A DNA stretch of 64,000 nucleotides from Terriglobia bacterium (lineage in GTDB: Bacteria; Acidobacteriota; UBA6911): positions 1 to 64,000 of the forward strand of contig JAIQGI010000030.1 in NCBI GenBank assembly GCA_020072565.1. Direction: 5' to 3'. This document shows positions 42,536-51,017 of this stretch, one piece after another. The notes under the pieces are model-generated. The model made no database searches, was not told the origin of the DNA, and saw nothing but the letters and a program-made list of their open reading frames with translations. A program made the position numbers and the translations under genes. Positions within the stretch are counted from its first letter, which is position 1. Each line of letters begins with the position of its first letter.

Positions 42536-44167
42536 ATGAGTCTATCAAAGACAAATGCCACAGCAGCAACTCTTACCAAGAACCGAACCGAAGACTCCAT
42601 CGTCCCCACATCAGGCATGTGTGTCACCTGCGTGGACGGCTGCATCGGAATGTGCGAGATCGGCAAGTCCGCCTATCGGGGGCACGAGGTCATCTACCCC
42701 CAGCCATTCGGAGTCATCACCACCGCAGCAGAAAAGACCTATCCCGTCGACTATTCACACTTCAACATCATGGGGACCGCCGTCGGCGCCCACGGCATTG
42801 AAGCCGACTCCGACAAGGCCATCTTTCCTTCCGTCAGGCTCGATGTCGCCATCGGCCACGACAAGAAGCTGAAGTTCCGCCTCCCCTGGATCATTCCCGG
42901 CATCGGATCGACCAATGTCGCCAAGAACAACTGGGAGGGGCTGGCCATTGGCTCGGCCCTGGCGGGCACCGGCCTGACCATCGGAGAGAACGTGGTCGGC
43001 ATGGACCCCGAAGCGGTGATCAAGAATGGCCGTGTAGTGGACACCGTGGACCTGAAGCGCCGGGTGAAGCTCTATCAGGATTACCAGCGCGACGGCTACG
43101 GGGCCACCATCGTGCAGTCGAACATCGAGGACACCCGCCTGGGAGTGCAGGAGTACGCAGTGGAAAAGCTCGGCGTCGAGTGTGTCGAGCTGAAGTGGGG
43201 CCAGGGCGCCAAGGACATCGGCGGCGAGGTCAAGATCAACAACCTCAAGAAGGCCCGGTTGCTTCATGAGCGCGGATACATCGTGCTCCCCGACCCGACC
43301 AATGCCTTCGTCATCAAAGCCTTCGAACAGGGCGCCTTCAAGGAGTTCGAGCGCCATTCGCGCGTCGGCATGGTGAGCGAGGAATCTTTTGCCCAGAGAG
43401 TGGAAGAACTGCGCAAGGCCGGCGCCAAGTACGTTTTCCTCAAGACGGGTGCCTATCGCCCTGCCGACCTGGCGCGCGCTCTGGCATTCTCTTCCAAGTA
43501 CAGGATCGACCTGCTCACCGTCGATGGCGCGGGCGGGGGTACCGGAATGAGCCCCTGGAAAATGATGAATGAATGGGGCGTCCCGCCGGTCGAACTCCAC
43601 TCGCTCCTCCATGGGTACGCGAAGAAACTCGCTGACGAAGGCAGGTATGTTCCTGCCCTGGCTGTCGCCGGCGGATTCACATTCGAAGATCAGATCTTCA
43701 AAGGCCTCGCTCTCGGCGCGCCTTTTGTGAAGCTCGTCGGAATGGCGCGCAGCCCGATCGCGGCCGCCATGGTCGGCAAGACCATCGGCCGGGCCATCGA
43801 CGACGGACAATTGCCGGTCTACATCGAGCGTTTCGGGAATACCAAGGATGAAATCTTCGTCACGGCCGCCTCGCTGCGACAGGAAGTGGGCAACGACGAG
43901 TTCGAGAAATTGCCCACCGGAGCACTCGGCCTTTACACCTACTACGAGCGGCTCGCCCAGGGGTTACGCCAACTCATGGCCGGGAGCCGGAAGTTTGCTC
44001 CTGAATTCATCAGCCGTGATGATCTGGCCGCGCTCACCAGGGAGGCGGCGGCGATCAGCGGTATCCGCCATGTGATGGACGTCGACGAGGAGGAAGTCGA
44101 AAAGATTCTGAACGGCAAGTCTCTCGCGCCGCCGGCCAAGCGGCAGCAAGCAGGCAGCAAGCCCTAG
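42536..44167 (+). CDS. FMN-binding glutamate-synthase-like protein
   Basis: Member of the glutamate synthase large-subunit central/FMN-binding family, 543 residues, with QGAKDIGGEV and the FMN/substrate motif DGAGGGTGMSPWKMM. It has no glutaminase domain, so it is of the GltB2 or archaeal-like type. Only five cysteines are present: four in the N-terminal CVTCVDGCIGMCEIG and one at mid-protein. The Cx5Cx4C site that holds the [3Fe-4S] cluster in ordinary glutamate synthase is absent. Electrons are inferred to come from the NuoE/NuoF/HoxU-like proteins encoded upstream. The ATG at 42536 has an AAAGGAG site; the longer frame overlaps the preceding gene by four bases. Confidence 0.88.
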   Translation: MSLSKTNATAATLTKNRTEDSIVPTSGMCVTCVDGCIGMCEIGKSAYRGHEVIYPQPFGVITTAAEKTYPVDYSHFNIMGTAVGAHGIEADSDKAIFPSVRLDVAIGHDKKLKFRLPWIIPGIGSTNVAKNNWEGLAIGSALAGTGLTIGENVVGMDPEAVIKNGRVVDTVDLKRRVKLYQDYQRDGYGATIVQSNIEDTRLGVQEYAVEKLGVECVELKWGQGAKDIGGEVKINNLKKARLLHERGYIVLPDPTNAFVIKAFEQGAFKEFERHSRVGMVSEESFAQRVEELRKAGAKYVFLKTGAYRPADLARALAFSSKYRIDLLTVDGAGGGTGMSPWKMMNEWGVPPVELHSLLHGYAKKLADEGRYVPALAVAGGFTFEDQIFKGLALGAPFVKLVGMARSPIAAAMVGKTIGRAIDDGQLPVYIERFGNTKDEIFVTAASLRQEVGNDEFEKLPTGALGLYTYYERLAQGLRQLMAGSRKFAPEFISRDDLAALTREAAAISGIRHVMDVDEEEVEKILNGKSLAPPAKRQQAGSKP

Positions 44168-44216
44168 ACGGCGCTGGACGCACTTCTGCTTGCTATCCCG
44201 GCTGTCTTGGTTTATT

Positions 44217-44252
44217 ACTTCCCCGTTGAGGGAAGTGCTCCGGGGCGTTTTT
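44217..44252 (+). terminator. Hairpin with T-run after the redox operon
   Basis: ACTTCCC at 44217-44223 pairs with GGGAAGT at 44230-44236; a CGGGGCG segment and a run of T follow. It lies 50 bases after the GltB-like gene and before the homoserine dehydrogenase gene. The T-run is 10 bases from the stem, so the call is moderate. Confidence 0.45.
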
Positions 44253-44307
44253 TCGCCAGCGGTCTGCCGCTGCATCCGCTCCGGGAGCGATCAGGCGGCC
44301 GTCTCTC

Positions 44308-45315
44308 ATGATCAAGATCGCGCTACTGGGGTTCGGAAATGTTGGGCGCGCATTTGCGCACTTCCTCGACAAGACGGGTGAGGGTGCAGAGTTTCCGATC
44401 CTGGGCATCGCGGACATTACCGGCGGCTTGATCTTGCGCGATGCCGAGGATGCGCGCTGGCTCCTGGCGATGCAGGAGCAGGGGCGCACAGTTGCCGATT
44501 GCGCTGCGCGGGGCGCGTTCTTCAACGTCCTGTCCTATATCAACAACCTGCCGAAAGCGGGCATCGCGGCGCTTGTGGAATGCTTGCCCACCAATCCGCT
44601 CGACGGACAGCCTGCCCTTGATCTGATCAGGCGCGCAATCGACAAGGGACTCGCCGTTGTTACCGTAGACAAAGGGCCGATTGTTCATGGCTTCCAGTCC
44701 CTGACCTCAGCCGCCCGGCGCAAAGGCACAAAACTGGCTTACAGCGGCACGACCGGCGTGCGGCCTCCTGAAGGGATTGCAGGATGTCATGTCCTCGACA
44801 TCCGCGGCATCCTCAATGGGACCACGAACTATATTCTCACCGAAATGCAGGAGCGCGGGCTCACCTTCAGGCAGGCCCTGGTGCTGGCAAAGGATCAGGG
44901 GATCGCCGAGCCCAACCCGGAGCTCGATATCGAAGGGTGGGATACCGCGTGCAAGATCCTGATTCTCGCCAACGAGTGGATGCAGGCCCGGGCATCCCTG
45001 GCGGATGTGGTGCGCATCGGGATCGGGCCGGAGACGGAGCAGATGATCATGGAGGCGGGCAGCTCCGGTCGTGTCGTGCGGCTCATAGGCCGCGCACGCC
45101 TGCAGGATGGGCGGATGCGCCTCAGCGTCGGACCTAAAACCGTCGGCCCCCAATCCTTGCTCCACTCGATCTCCGGCACATCGAAGGGCGCGATCTTCGC
45201 GACCAGGGAAAAGGGCGAACTCTTCGCCGGCGGCGTGTCTGGCCGCGATGCCATAGCGCAGACAATTCTCGAAGACCTCAAATCGGTGACCCAGACAAAC
45301 AGTGGCACGCCATGA
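44308..45315 (+). CDS. hom: Homoserine dehydrogenase
   Basis: Reduces aspartate semialdehyde to homoserine on the way to threonine and methionine. The 335 residues have the NAD(P) fold (IALLGFGNVGRAFAHFL), the Lys site TVDKGPIVHG, the dimer/substrate block RGILNGTTNYILTEM and ELDIEGWDTACKILILANE with the catalytic Asp and Lys. No C-terminal ACT domain is present, so feedback control by threonine through ACT is not expected. The last 60 residues are typical of the short class. The ribosome site before the ATG is weak. Some relatives of this short class act on other semialdehydes. Confidence 0.85.
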   Translation: MIKIALLGFGNVGRAFAHFLDKTGEGAEFPILGIADITGGLILRDAEDARWLLAMQEQGRTVADCAARGAFFNVLSYINNLPKAGIAALVECLPTNPLDGQPALDLIRRAIDKGLAVVTVDKGPIVHGFQSLTSAARRKGTKLAYSGTTGVRPPEGIAGCHVLDIRGILNGTTNYILTEMQERGLTFRQALVLAKDQGIAEPNPELDIEGWDTACKILILANEWMQARASLADVVRIGIGPETEQMIMEAGSSGRVVRLIGRARLQDGRMRLSVGPKTVGPQSLLHSISGTSKGAIFATREKGELFAGGVSGRDAIAQTILEDLKSVTQTNSGTP

Positions 45316-45452
45316 GTGATGAACACTGAGCATATCACTCACCGCCCGGCACTCGGCGCACATCGCCCGTCACTTGCCACTGTCCCCAGCCGTACTGTGG
45401 TGGTAATTATTTGGTGTGATCCAAAACGAAGACGCCGACTTGGAGACAAAGC

Positions 45453-45557
45453 ATGAAGTTCCATCCAGGCTGTCAAGAGGAGGAGACGACCAAGAGCCGG
45501 AAGCGGATCCGGATCGACGTTAGCCGCCGCCTGCCCCGGGGGGAAGGTTGCGGGTGA
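45453..45557 (+). CDS. Possible 34-aa leader or small protein
   Basis: ATG with a GGAG site 7 bases upstream, 34 codons, and a TGATG stop-start overlap with the next small membrane protein. The peptide is basic (TTKSRKRIRIDVSRR). The coupling suggests translation, but the reading could be chance. Confidence 0.35.
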   Translation: MKFHPGCQEEETTKSRKRIRIDVSRRLPRGEGCG

Positions 45558-45751
45558 TGGCCAAATTCCTGCTCTGGTGTATTTTGCTGGTGCTCTGCTG
45601 GCCCATAGCGCTGCTGGCGCTTGTTCTCTATCCGTTGGTCTGGTTGATCCTCCTTCCCTTCCGGATTCTCGGCATCGCGGTCGCCGGAGTGCTCGGGCTG
45701 TTCTGGGCGGTGGTCACCCTGCCCGTACGGATCATCAAAAAAATCGCATGA
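45557..45751 (+). CDS. Small membrane protein
   Basis: 64 residues made almost wholly of two hydrophobic segments (FLLWCILLVLCWPIALLALV and LVWLILLPFRILGIAVAGVL) with a basic tail (RIIKKIA). No family is recognised. It lies six bases before bshA and overlaps a short upstream ORF by its first base, so the three probably share a transcript. The ATG at 45557 is chosen over an upstream TTG. Confidence 0.6.
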   Translation: MAKFLLWCILLVLCWPIALLALVLYPLVWLILLPFRILGIAVAGVLGLFWAVVTLPVRIIKKIA

Positions 45752-45757
45752 GGAAGC

Positions 45758-46882
45758 ATGAAGATCGGAATCACCTGTTACCCGACCTACGGCGGCAGCG
45801 GGATCGTCGCGACAGAGCTTGGCAAGGAACTGGCAGAGAAAGGGCACGAGATTCATTTCATCAGCTATGCCCTGCCGCTGCGGCTGAACCGGGCAACGCC
45901 CAACATATTTTTTCACGAGGTCGAAGTCACCAACTATCCTCTGTTCGACCACCCCCCCTATACGCTCGCCCTGGCCACCAAGATGGCGGAGGTGGCGGAA
46001 CTGCAAGGGCTGGACCTGCTGCACTGTCACTACGCCATTCCCCACTCGGTGAGCGCTTTCCTGGCCAAGTCGATGTTGCACCCGCGCAAGCTTCCCGTGG
46101 TGACGACGCTGCACGGCACGGATATCACTCTCGTAGGCGCAGACCGCTCCTACCTTCCCATCACCAAGTTCTCAATCGAACGCTCCGATGGAGTCACTGC
46201 CGTCTCTCAGTACCTCAAGCAGGCGACTTGCGAGACCTTTGGGGTGCAGAACGAGATCGAAGTGATCTACAACTTCGTCAACTGCGACGTCTACAAGCCG
46301 GGGGCAAGACCCGGACTGCAGGAGCGCTTCGCGCCGGGCGGCGAAAAGATACTCATTCATCTCTCGAATTTCCGGGCGGTGAAGCGGACCGGCGACGTGA
46401 TCGAGATCTTCCTGCGTGTGCAAAGGAAGCTGCCTGCGGTGCTGCTCATGGTCGGAGACGGCCCGGAGCGCAGCAGCGCCGAATGGCTGGCGCATCATTA
46501 CGGCATTGCAGAGAAGGTTCGTTTTCTGGGCAAACGCGACAACATCGACGAATTGATCGGAGCCGCCCACCTGCTCCTGCTGCCCAGCGAGACCGAGTCT
46601 TTCGGCCTGGTCGCGCTGGAAGCGATGGCCTGCGAAGTTCCGGTGGTGGTTTCGAGGGTTGGTGGACTTCCCGAGGTGATCACCGACGGCAGAGAAGGAT
46701 TTCTGGTCGAGCCGCACAACATCGATGGAATGGCTGAGAGAGCGCTGCAAATTCTCTCAGACGAGAAAGAGCGCCGGGAAATGGGCAAGCGCGGCCGCGA
46801 ATCGGCCAGAGCCCGGTTCTGTGCCGACGAAATCGTGTGCCAATACGAGAGTTATTATAAGAAGATCCTCGCCAAGGTCTGA
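45758..46882 (+). CDS. bshA: N-acetylglucosaminyl L-malate synthase (bacillithiol)
   Basis: GT4-family glycosyltransferase that joins UDP-N-acetylglucosamine to L-malate in the first step of bacillithiol synthesis. The 374 residues start with the diagnostic MKIGITCYPTYGGSGIVATELG, continue with HCHYAIPHSVSAFLAK, TTLHGTDITLVG and YNFVNCDVYKPG, and close with LLLPSETESFGLVALEAMACE as in BshA. BshB and BshC are not in the window. The GAGGAAGC ribosome site overlaps the stop codon of the gene before. Bacillithiol would fit the many redox proteins nearby. Confidence 0.9.
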   Translation: MKIGITCYPTYGGSGIVATELGKELAEKGHEIHFISYALPLRLNRATPNIFFHEVEVTNYPLFDHPPYTLALATKMAEVAELQGLDLLHCHYAIPHSVSAFLAKSMLHPRKLPVVTTLHGTDITLVGADRSYLPITKFSIERSDGVTAVSQYLKQATCETFGVQNEIEVIYNFVNCDVYKPGARPGLQERFAPGGEKILIHLSNFRAVKRTGDVIEIFLRVQRKLPAVLLMVGDGPERSSAEWLAHHYGIAEKVRFLGKRDNIDELIGAAHLLLLPSETESFGLVALEAMACEVPVVVSRVGGLPEVITDGREGFLVEPHNIDGMAERALQILSDEKERREMGKRGRESARARFCADEIVCQYESYYKKILAKV

Positions 46883-46905
46883 TCCCTGCCGCCGCCGTCG
46901 GTCAG

Positions 46906-47277
46906 CTAATGCGCGCGGTGGGAAGATTCGATCAGAACCAGCCCGGAGCTGATGGCGTTGGGCAGCTTCACAATGGAGCCCAGGTCAAAACCATCCTTGA
47001 TCTTGCCCCTCACCGCGACCCGAGCGCCTGTGCGTGGCACCCCCTTGTCCGAAACCACCCACAGCTTGCCGGTACCGTCGTCCACTTCGTAGGCGCCGCG
47101 CCCCAGAGCTGAGTAGCTGCGCACCACTTTACCGACAATCCCGACTTCGCGATTCGCGTACCGATAGGGCTCCGCCATGATCTGGTTGATCGTTTTCTGC
47201 ACGCAGCCGGCAAGCAATAATAACAGTATCAGCAGCACCGGCACAGCGGCGATCCGCCTTCCCGTGGTTTTCCGCAT
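46906..47277 (-). CDS. Lipoprotein with OB-fold-like domain
   Basis: Signal sequence AVPVLLILLLLLAGC with a clear lipobox (LAGC), then about 95 residues of strand-rich sequence (VGIVGKVVRSY, AYEVDDGTGKLWVVSDKGVP, VAVRGKIKDGF) that resembles small OB-fold domains. The length is 123 residues. The function is unknown; likely anchored in a membrane facing the periplasm. ATG with a GGGAGAAT site. It is convergent with bshA and divergent from the PIN-PhoH gene. Confidence 0.75.
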   Translation of the reverse strand: MRKTTGRRIAAVPVLLILLLLLAGCVQKTINQIMAEPYRYANREVGIVGKVVRSYSALGRGAYEVDDGTGKLWVVSDKGVPRTGARVAVRGKIKDGFDLGSIVKLPNAISSGLVLIESSHRAH

Positions 47278-47474
47278 AGCGATTCTCCCGAATGTTCTCG
47301 CCTATTAGATCCATCTGACAGCCGAAGGTTTCACCGCGCGGCCCGACGGCCGACGCCAACTCTGAGATCACGAAAGGCGCGCAAACCACATCTCTTCTTT
47401 CGTGGCTCCGGGAGGCGACCTGGAAAATTGCCGAACTGCAGTTGGACTGGAGCCGCAAACAGGGCATAATAGTG

Positions 47475-48830
47475 ATGCCCAAACGGAGGAACATGACGCG
47501 CCGCCCCAAGATGTTCGTGCTGGACACCAATGTAATCCTTCACGACGCCACCTGCATCCACCAATTCCAGGAAAACGACATCGTCATTCCCCTCGCCGTG
47601 ATTGAGGAGATCGATCACTTCAAGCGTGGGAGCCAGGTCATCAACTTCAACGCCCGCGAATTCGCGCGCACCCTCGATTCCATAACCGGCAATGCCCTCT
47701 TCGATGGCGGCATCCCTCTTGGCGAGGGCAAAGGGAAAGTCCGGATCGCAATCACGAAGGGCTTGAGTCCGGAGATCCAGGAGGTCTTCCGCGAAGACAA
47801 TGCGGATCACAGAATCCTGAGCGTCGCACTCGATCTGCACAAAAAGGCCAGGAGCCGGAGATCGGTGATCCTGGTGACCAAAGATGTCAATTTGCGCATG
47901 AAGGCGAAGGCCCTGTGCATACCGGCGGAGGATTACGCTACCGACCGCGTGCACAGCATCGATGCGCTATACAGCGGGAAGGAAATCCTCGAGGATATAG
48001 ACAGCGAGCTTCTGACTGCGCTTCATCAACCTCCGTTTGAGCTGCCCGCCGCGAAGCTCCTGAACGTTCGGCCATTGGATCTTGTGCCGAACCAATATCT
48101 CATTTTACGCAATCAAAGCCGGTCCGTGCTTGCCTGCTTCGATGCGGAGACCGGGCGGCTGCGCAAGGTGGAGAAAGGTATGGTTTACGGCATCAAGCCG
48201 AGGAACGCCGAGCAGACCTTCGCCGTCGACGCGCTGACCCGGACGAACATTCCGCTGGTGACCATGACGGGGAAAGCCGGCACAGGCAAGACGCTTCTGG
48301 CGCTTGCAAGCGCCATGCAGGTCAGGAAAAACTATCGCCAGATCTTCCTCGCCCGCCCCGTCGTCCCACTGAGCAACAAGGACATGGGATTTCTCCCGGG
48401 CGATATCGAAGCCAAGCTCGCTCCCTATATGCAGCCCCTCTGGGACAATCTCAAGATCATCCAGAGCCAGTACCCTGAGGGCGACAAGCAGTACAAGCAG
48501 ATCGACCAGATGATCGAAGAAAAAAAGCTGGTCATCGAGCCTTTGAGCTACATCCGCGGCCGGAGTCTGCAGAAAGTGATCTTTATTGTCGACGAGGCTC
48601 AGAATCTGACCCCCCACGAGATCAAGACCATCATCACGCGCGCGGGCGAGGGGGTGAAGATCGTCATCACAGGAGATATCTACCAGATCGATCACCCTTA
48701 TCTCGACTCTCAATCCAACGGGGTCTCCTACCTCATTGATCATTTCAAAGGCCAGCCCTTGTACGCGCACGTCAACCTGGAGAAGGGCGAGCGATCAGAG
48801 TTGGCCGAGTTGGCCAGTAACCTGCTCTGA
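47475..48830 (+). CDS. PIN-PhoH fusion protein
   Basis: Residues 10-150 form a PIN nuclease domain (FVLDTNVILHD with the first Asp, VIEEIDHFK, then an acidic site near VTKDVNLRMKAKA). Residues 210-450 form a PhoH ATPase (MTGKAGTGKTLLALA Walker A, FIVDEAQNLTPHEIKTIITRAG Walker B). Such PhoH2 proteins are ATP-dependent RNA helicase-nucleases. The start is given as the ATG at 47475; another ATG at 47493 has a closer GGAGGA site. The length is about 451 residues. The gene stands alone. Confidence 0.92.
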   Translation: MPKRRNMTRRPKMFVLDTNVILHDATCIHQFQENDIVIPLAVIEEIDHFKRGSQVINFNAREFARTLDSITGNALFDGGIPLGEGKGKVRIAITKGLSPEIQEVFREDNADHRILSVALDLHKKARSRRSVILVTKDVNLRMKAKALCIPAEDYATDRVHSIDALYSGKEILEDIDSELLTALHQPPFELPAAKLLNVRPLDLVPNQYLILRNQSRSVLACFDAETGRLRKVEKGMVYGIKPRNAEQTFAVDALTRTNIPLVTMTGKAGTGKTLLALASAMQVRKNYRQIFLARPVVPLSNKDMGFLPGDIEAKLAPYMQPLWDNLKIIQSQYPEGDKQYKQIDQMIEEKKLVIEPLSYIRGRSLQKVIFIVDEAQNLTPHEIKTIITRAGEGVKIVITGDIYQIDHPYLDSQSNGVSYLIDHFKGQPLYAHVNLEKGERSELAELASNLL

Positions 48831-49213
48831 GCACCCGAATACCTCGGCTGACGTCGGCGCAACCGCTTCCAAAGTATTACTGAACAGTCCCGCAGGCGCT
48901 GGTGGCGCACCCTACGACGCATGAAAATCGAGGCGATGTCGGGAGACATGTGGAGAGTCGCGTCCGGCATCCGCCACCCACGTCGCGGGCGCGGGCGGCC
49001 CGACCGCGCTCAACAAAGTCCATTTTCGAAACAGTAAAGGCGCGAGGAGTTTTTCATAGGTGCAGATGACCGCTCTGGATGCTACCAATCCCATTCAACG
49101 AGCTGCTCTCCGGAACGGTCAAATCGGTAATGGGTTCTCAAATTCAGAACGATATAAGTACAGACCCCCTCACCGTCCATACTGGCTCGGGCTGAAGCCG
49201 GAAAGGAGGCAGC
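48831..49213. other. Intergenic stretch, nothing identified
   Basis: 383 bases between the PIN-PhoH gene and the HPt gene. Short ORFs on both strands are not protein-like. I see no tRNA, terminator with a T-run or clear promoter. Confidence 0.4.
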
Positions 49214-49597
49214 ATGCCCCACGTGCCTCGCCCTGCGTCTGGCGATCGCGGGAAATCCTTAGAGTGCAACGCGTTGCTCAGAGAGTTGCTTGACCAGCCC
49301 GACCTCATCCTGCAGCTCCGCAACGTCTTTGCCGGAGAGACGCAGAAGGACATTGAGAATCTCATGGCGGCCTGCGTCGCGCATGACTCTGCGCGGGTCG
49401 CAAGCATCGCTCATCGACTCAAGGGTTCTGCCGCTACCATCGGAGCCGAGCCCCTGCGAGCGGCAGCTGCACGAATTGAGCGATTCGGGCGCCAGGGCCG
49501 GCTGCCACAGGTTCAGGAGTGCGTACCCAGTCTAAACGTTGAATTCGTTCGTTTTTGCAGCTTCCTTTCGACGCTTGCCGAGTCAGAACAATCCTAG
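49214..49597 (+). CDS. HPt-domain phosphotransfer protein
   Basis: 127 residues forming a four-helix HPt domain, with the phospho-accepting His in VASIAHRLKGSAATIGAEPL. It relays phosphate between a hybrid histidine kinase and a response regulator. The NarL-type regulator encoded 123 bases downstream is the likely partner; no hybrid kinase is adjacent. Excellent AAGGAGG site before the ATG. The C terminus is short and Ser/Glu-rich. Confidence 0.85.
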   Translation: MPHVPRPASGDRGKSLECNALLRELLDQPDLILQLRNVFAGETQKDIENLMAACVAHDSARVASIAHRLKGSAATIGAEPLRAAAARIERFGRQGRLPQVQECVPSLNVEFVRFCSFLSTLAESEQS

Positions 49598-49720
49598 ACT
49601 TTTCGGGCTCCCCCCTCATAAATACTTCTGATCCTTGCCAAAATCCGTGTCGATTAGAAACATCGTAGCCAGGCCAATGAAATCTGATAACCATAATCTG
49701 CCTGCAGCATAGGAAAACTG

Positions 49721-50470
49721 GTGGCGCCCATGACGGAAGCATCGCGCCAGACCATTGGCATCCTGCTTGTGGATGACCATGCGGTGATCCGCGCCGCACT
49801 GCGATTGCTGATCGACAAACAACCGGGAATGGTGGTCGTCGGTGAAGCCGGCAACAAAGAGGAGGCGGTCTCGATCGCATCCCGGGAGCAACCCGAGATC
49901 ATACTTCTTGATCTATGCCTCGGAGAGGAAAACGGCATCGATCTGATCCCGGAGTTGCTGGCCGCGGCCGAAGAATCCAAGATCATCGTGCTGACCGGAG
50001 TACGAGATCCGGCAGAACATCAGGTCGCAATCCGTCGCGGGGCCATGGGCATCGTTCATAAAGAGGCTTCCGCGGATATGCTCATTAAAGCCATCGATCG
50101 TGTCAATGCCGGCGAACTGTGGCTCGATCGGCGCATGACGGCAACACTGGTATCCCGGTTAAGGCGTGACCTTGAAGTCCCGAGTCTGTCTGACGTGGCC
50201 GATGTGACTTCCCGAATAACTGCCCGTGAGCGTGAGATCATCTCTCTCGTTGGAGAGGGATTGAAGAACAAACAGATTGCAGACCGCCTGTGCATCAGCG
50301 AAGCGACGGTCCGGCACCATTTGACATCCATACTGAAAAAACTGGATGTGTCGGACCGCCTCGAGCTTCTCATATTCGCCTACCAGCACAATCTGGTCAG
50401 CATGAAGAAGGATGATCCTGCGGGAAAGATATTGACGCTGCCTCAGGTGTCAAAGCGTCTCCTGCAGTAA
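49721..50470 (+). CDS. NarL/LuxR-type response regulator
   Basis: 249 residues: a receiver domain (GILLVDDHAVIRAALRLLID, phospho-Asp in IILLDLCLGEENG, Lys in IVHKEASADML) and a LuxR-type helix-turn-helix (ITAREREIISLVGEGLKNKQIADRLCISEATVRHHL). A 35-residue C-terminal tail follows. The start is a GTG with an AGGA site 6 bases upstream; an ATG three codons later is possible. It probably takes phosphate from the HPt protein just upstream. Target genes are not evident. Confidence 0.92.
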   Translation: MAPMTEASRQTIGILLVDDHAVIRAALRLLIDKQPGMVVVGEAGNKEEAVSIASREQPEIILLDLCLGEENGIDLIPELLAAAEESKIIVLTGVRDPAEHQVAIRRGAMGIVHKEASADMLIKAIDRVNAGELWLDRRMTATLVSRLRRDLEVPSLSDVADVTSRITAREREIISLVGEGLKNKQIADRLCISEATVRHHLTSILKKLDVSDRLELLIFAYQHNLVSMKKDDPAGKILTLPQVSKRLLQ

Positions 50471-50815
50471 CAGTCTCTGTCCTGCGCCCCCCTCGAACGC
50501 TGCGTATATCTTAGAGCCGGATGAGCATTTGACGGCGTGCAATTCCGAACCCCAGATGCACCAAATGGTGGCGGGTTGAAGCGGGGAGAGGGCAGAGGGA
50601 AAGCAGACCCGGCAATAGAGCAACCCCTCACGTGCCCTGCGGCCGGCGCGTTCTCGACTGCCCTTCCCTCATATCGGCTCTTCAAGCACATCCATGAGAA
50701 GGCAATTCCAGGGTGCCCTGACTTCTAATGCCGTGAGGTAGAGCCAGTGCGGGTCAATCGCCATTTTGTCTTAAGGGCATATCACGATCGGGTCGAAGAG
50801 AGCCAGTGGACTCGA
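50471..50815. other. Intergenic stretch before the tRNA-like gene
   Basis: 345 bases with no convincing gene, repeat or terminator. It ends at the tRNA-Val-like sequence. Confidence 0.4.
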
Positions 50816-50889
50816 GGGCGGTTAGCTCAGCGCAGAGCGCCGGCATTACCCGCCGGAGGCCGGGGGTTCAAATCCTTCACCGCCCACCA
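50816..50889 (+). tRNA. tRNA-Val-like (anticodon TAC), atypical
   Basis: A 7-bp acceptor stem GGGCGGT/ACCGCCC pairs perfectly, the anticodon stem CCGGC/GCCGG is perfect, the T-loop reads TTCAAAT and CCA is encoded. The loop ATTACCC gives anticodon TAC. Two features are wrong for a normal tRNA: the D-loop is six bases (AGCGCA) without the conserved GG, and the base after the anticodon is C rather than a purine. The T-stem has two G-T pairs. It may be a decayed copy. Confidence 0.6.
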
Positions 50890-51017
50890 GTCCGGCAACC
50901 GCCGCCACACTTCGAAGATTGGAACAAATCCCAAATTTTGTTAAACCTCTGAACGATTTCTGCCGATCCGCGTAGTAGGACAGCGAACGCAGCATGTTCG
51001 GGTCACGGGGCAAATGT

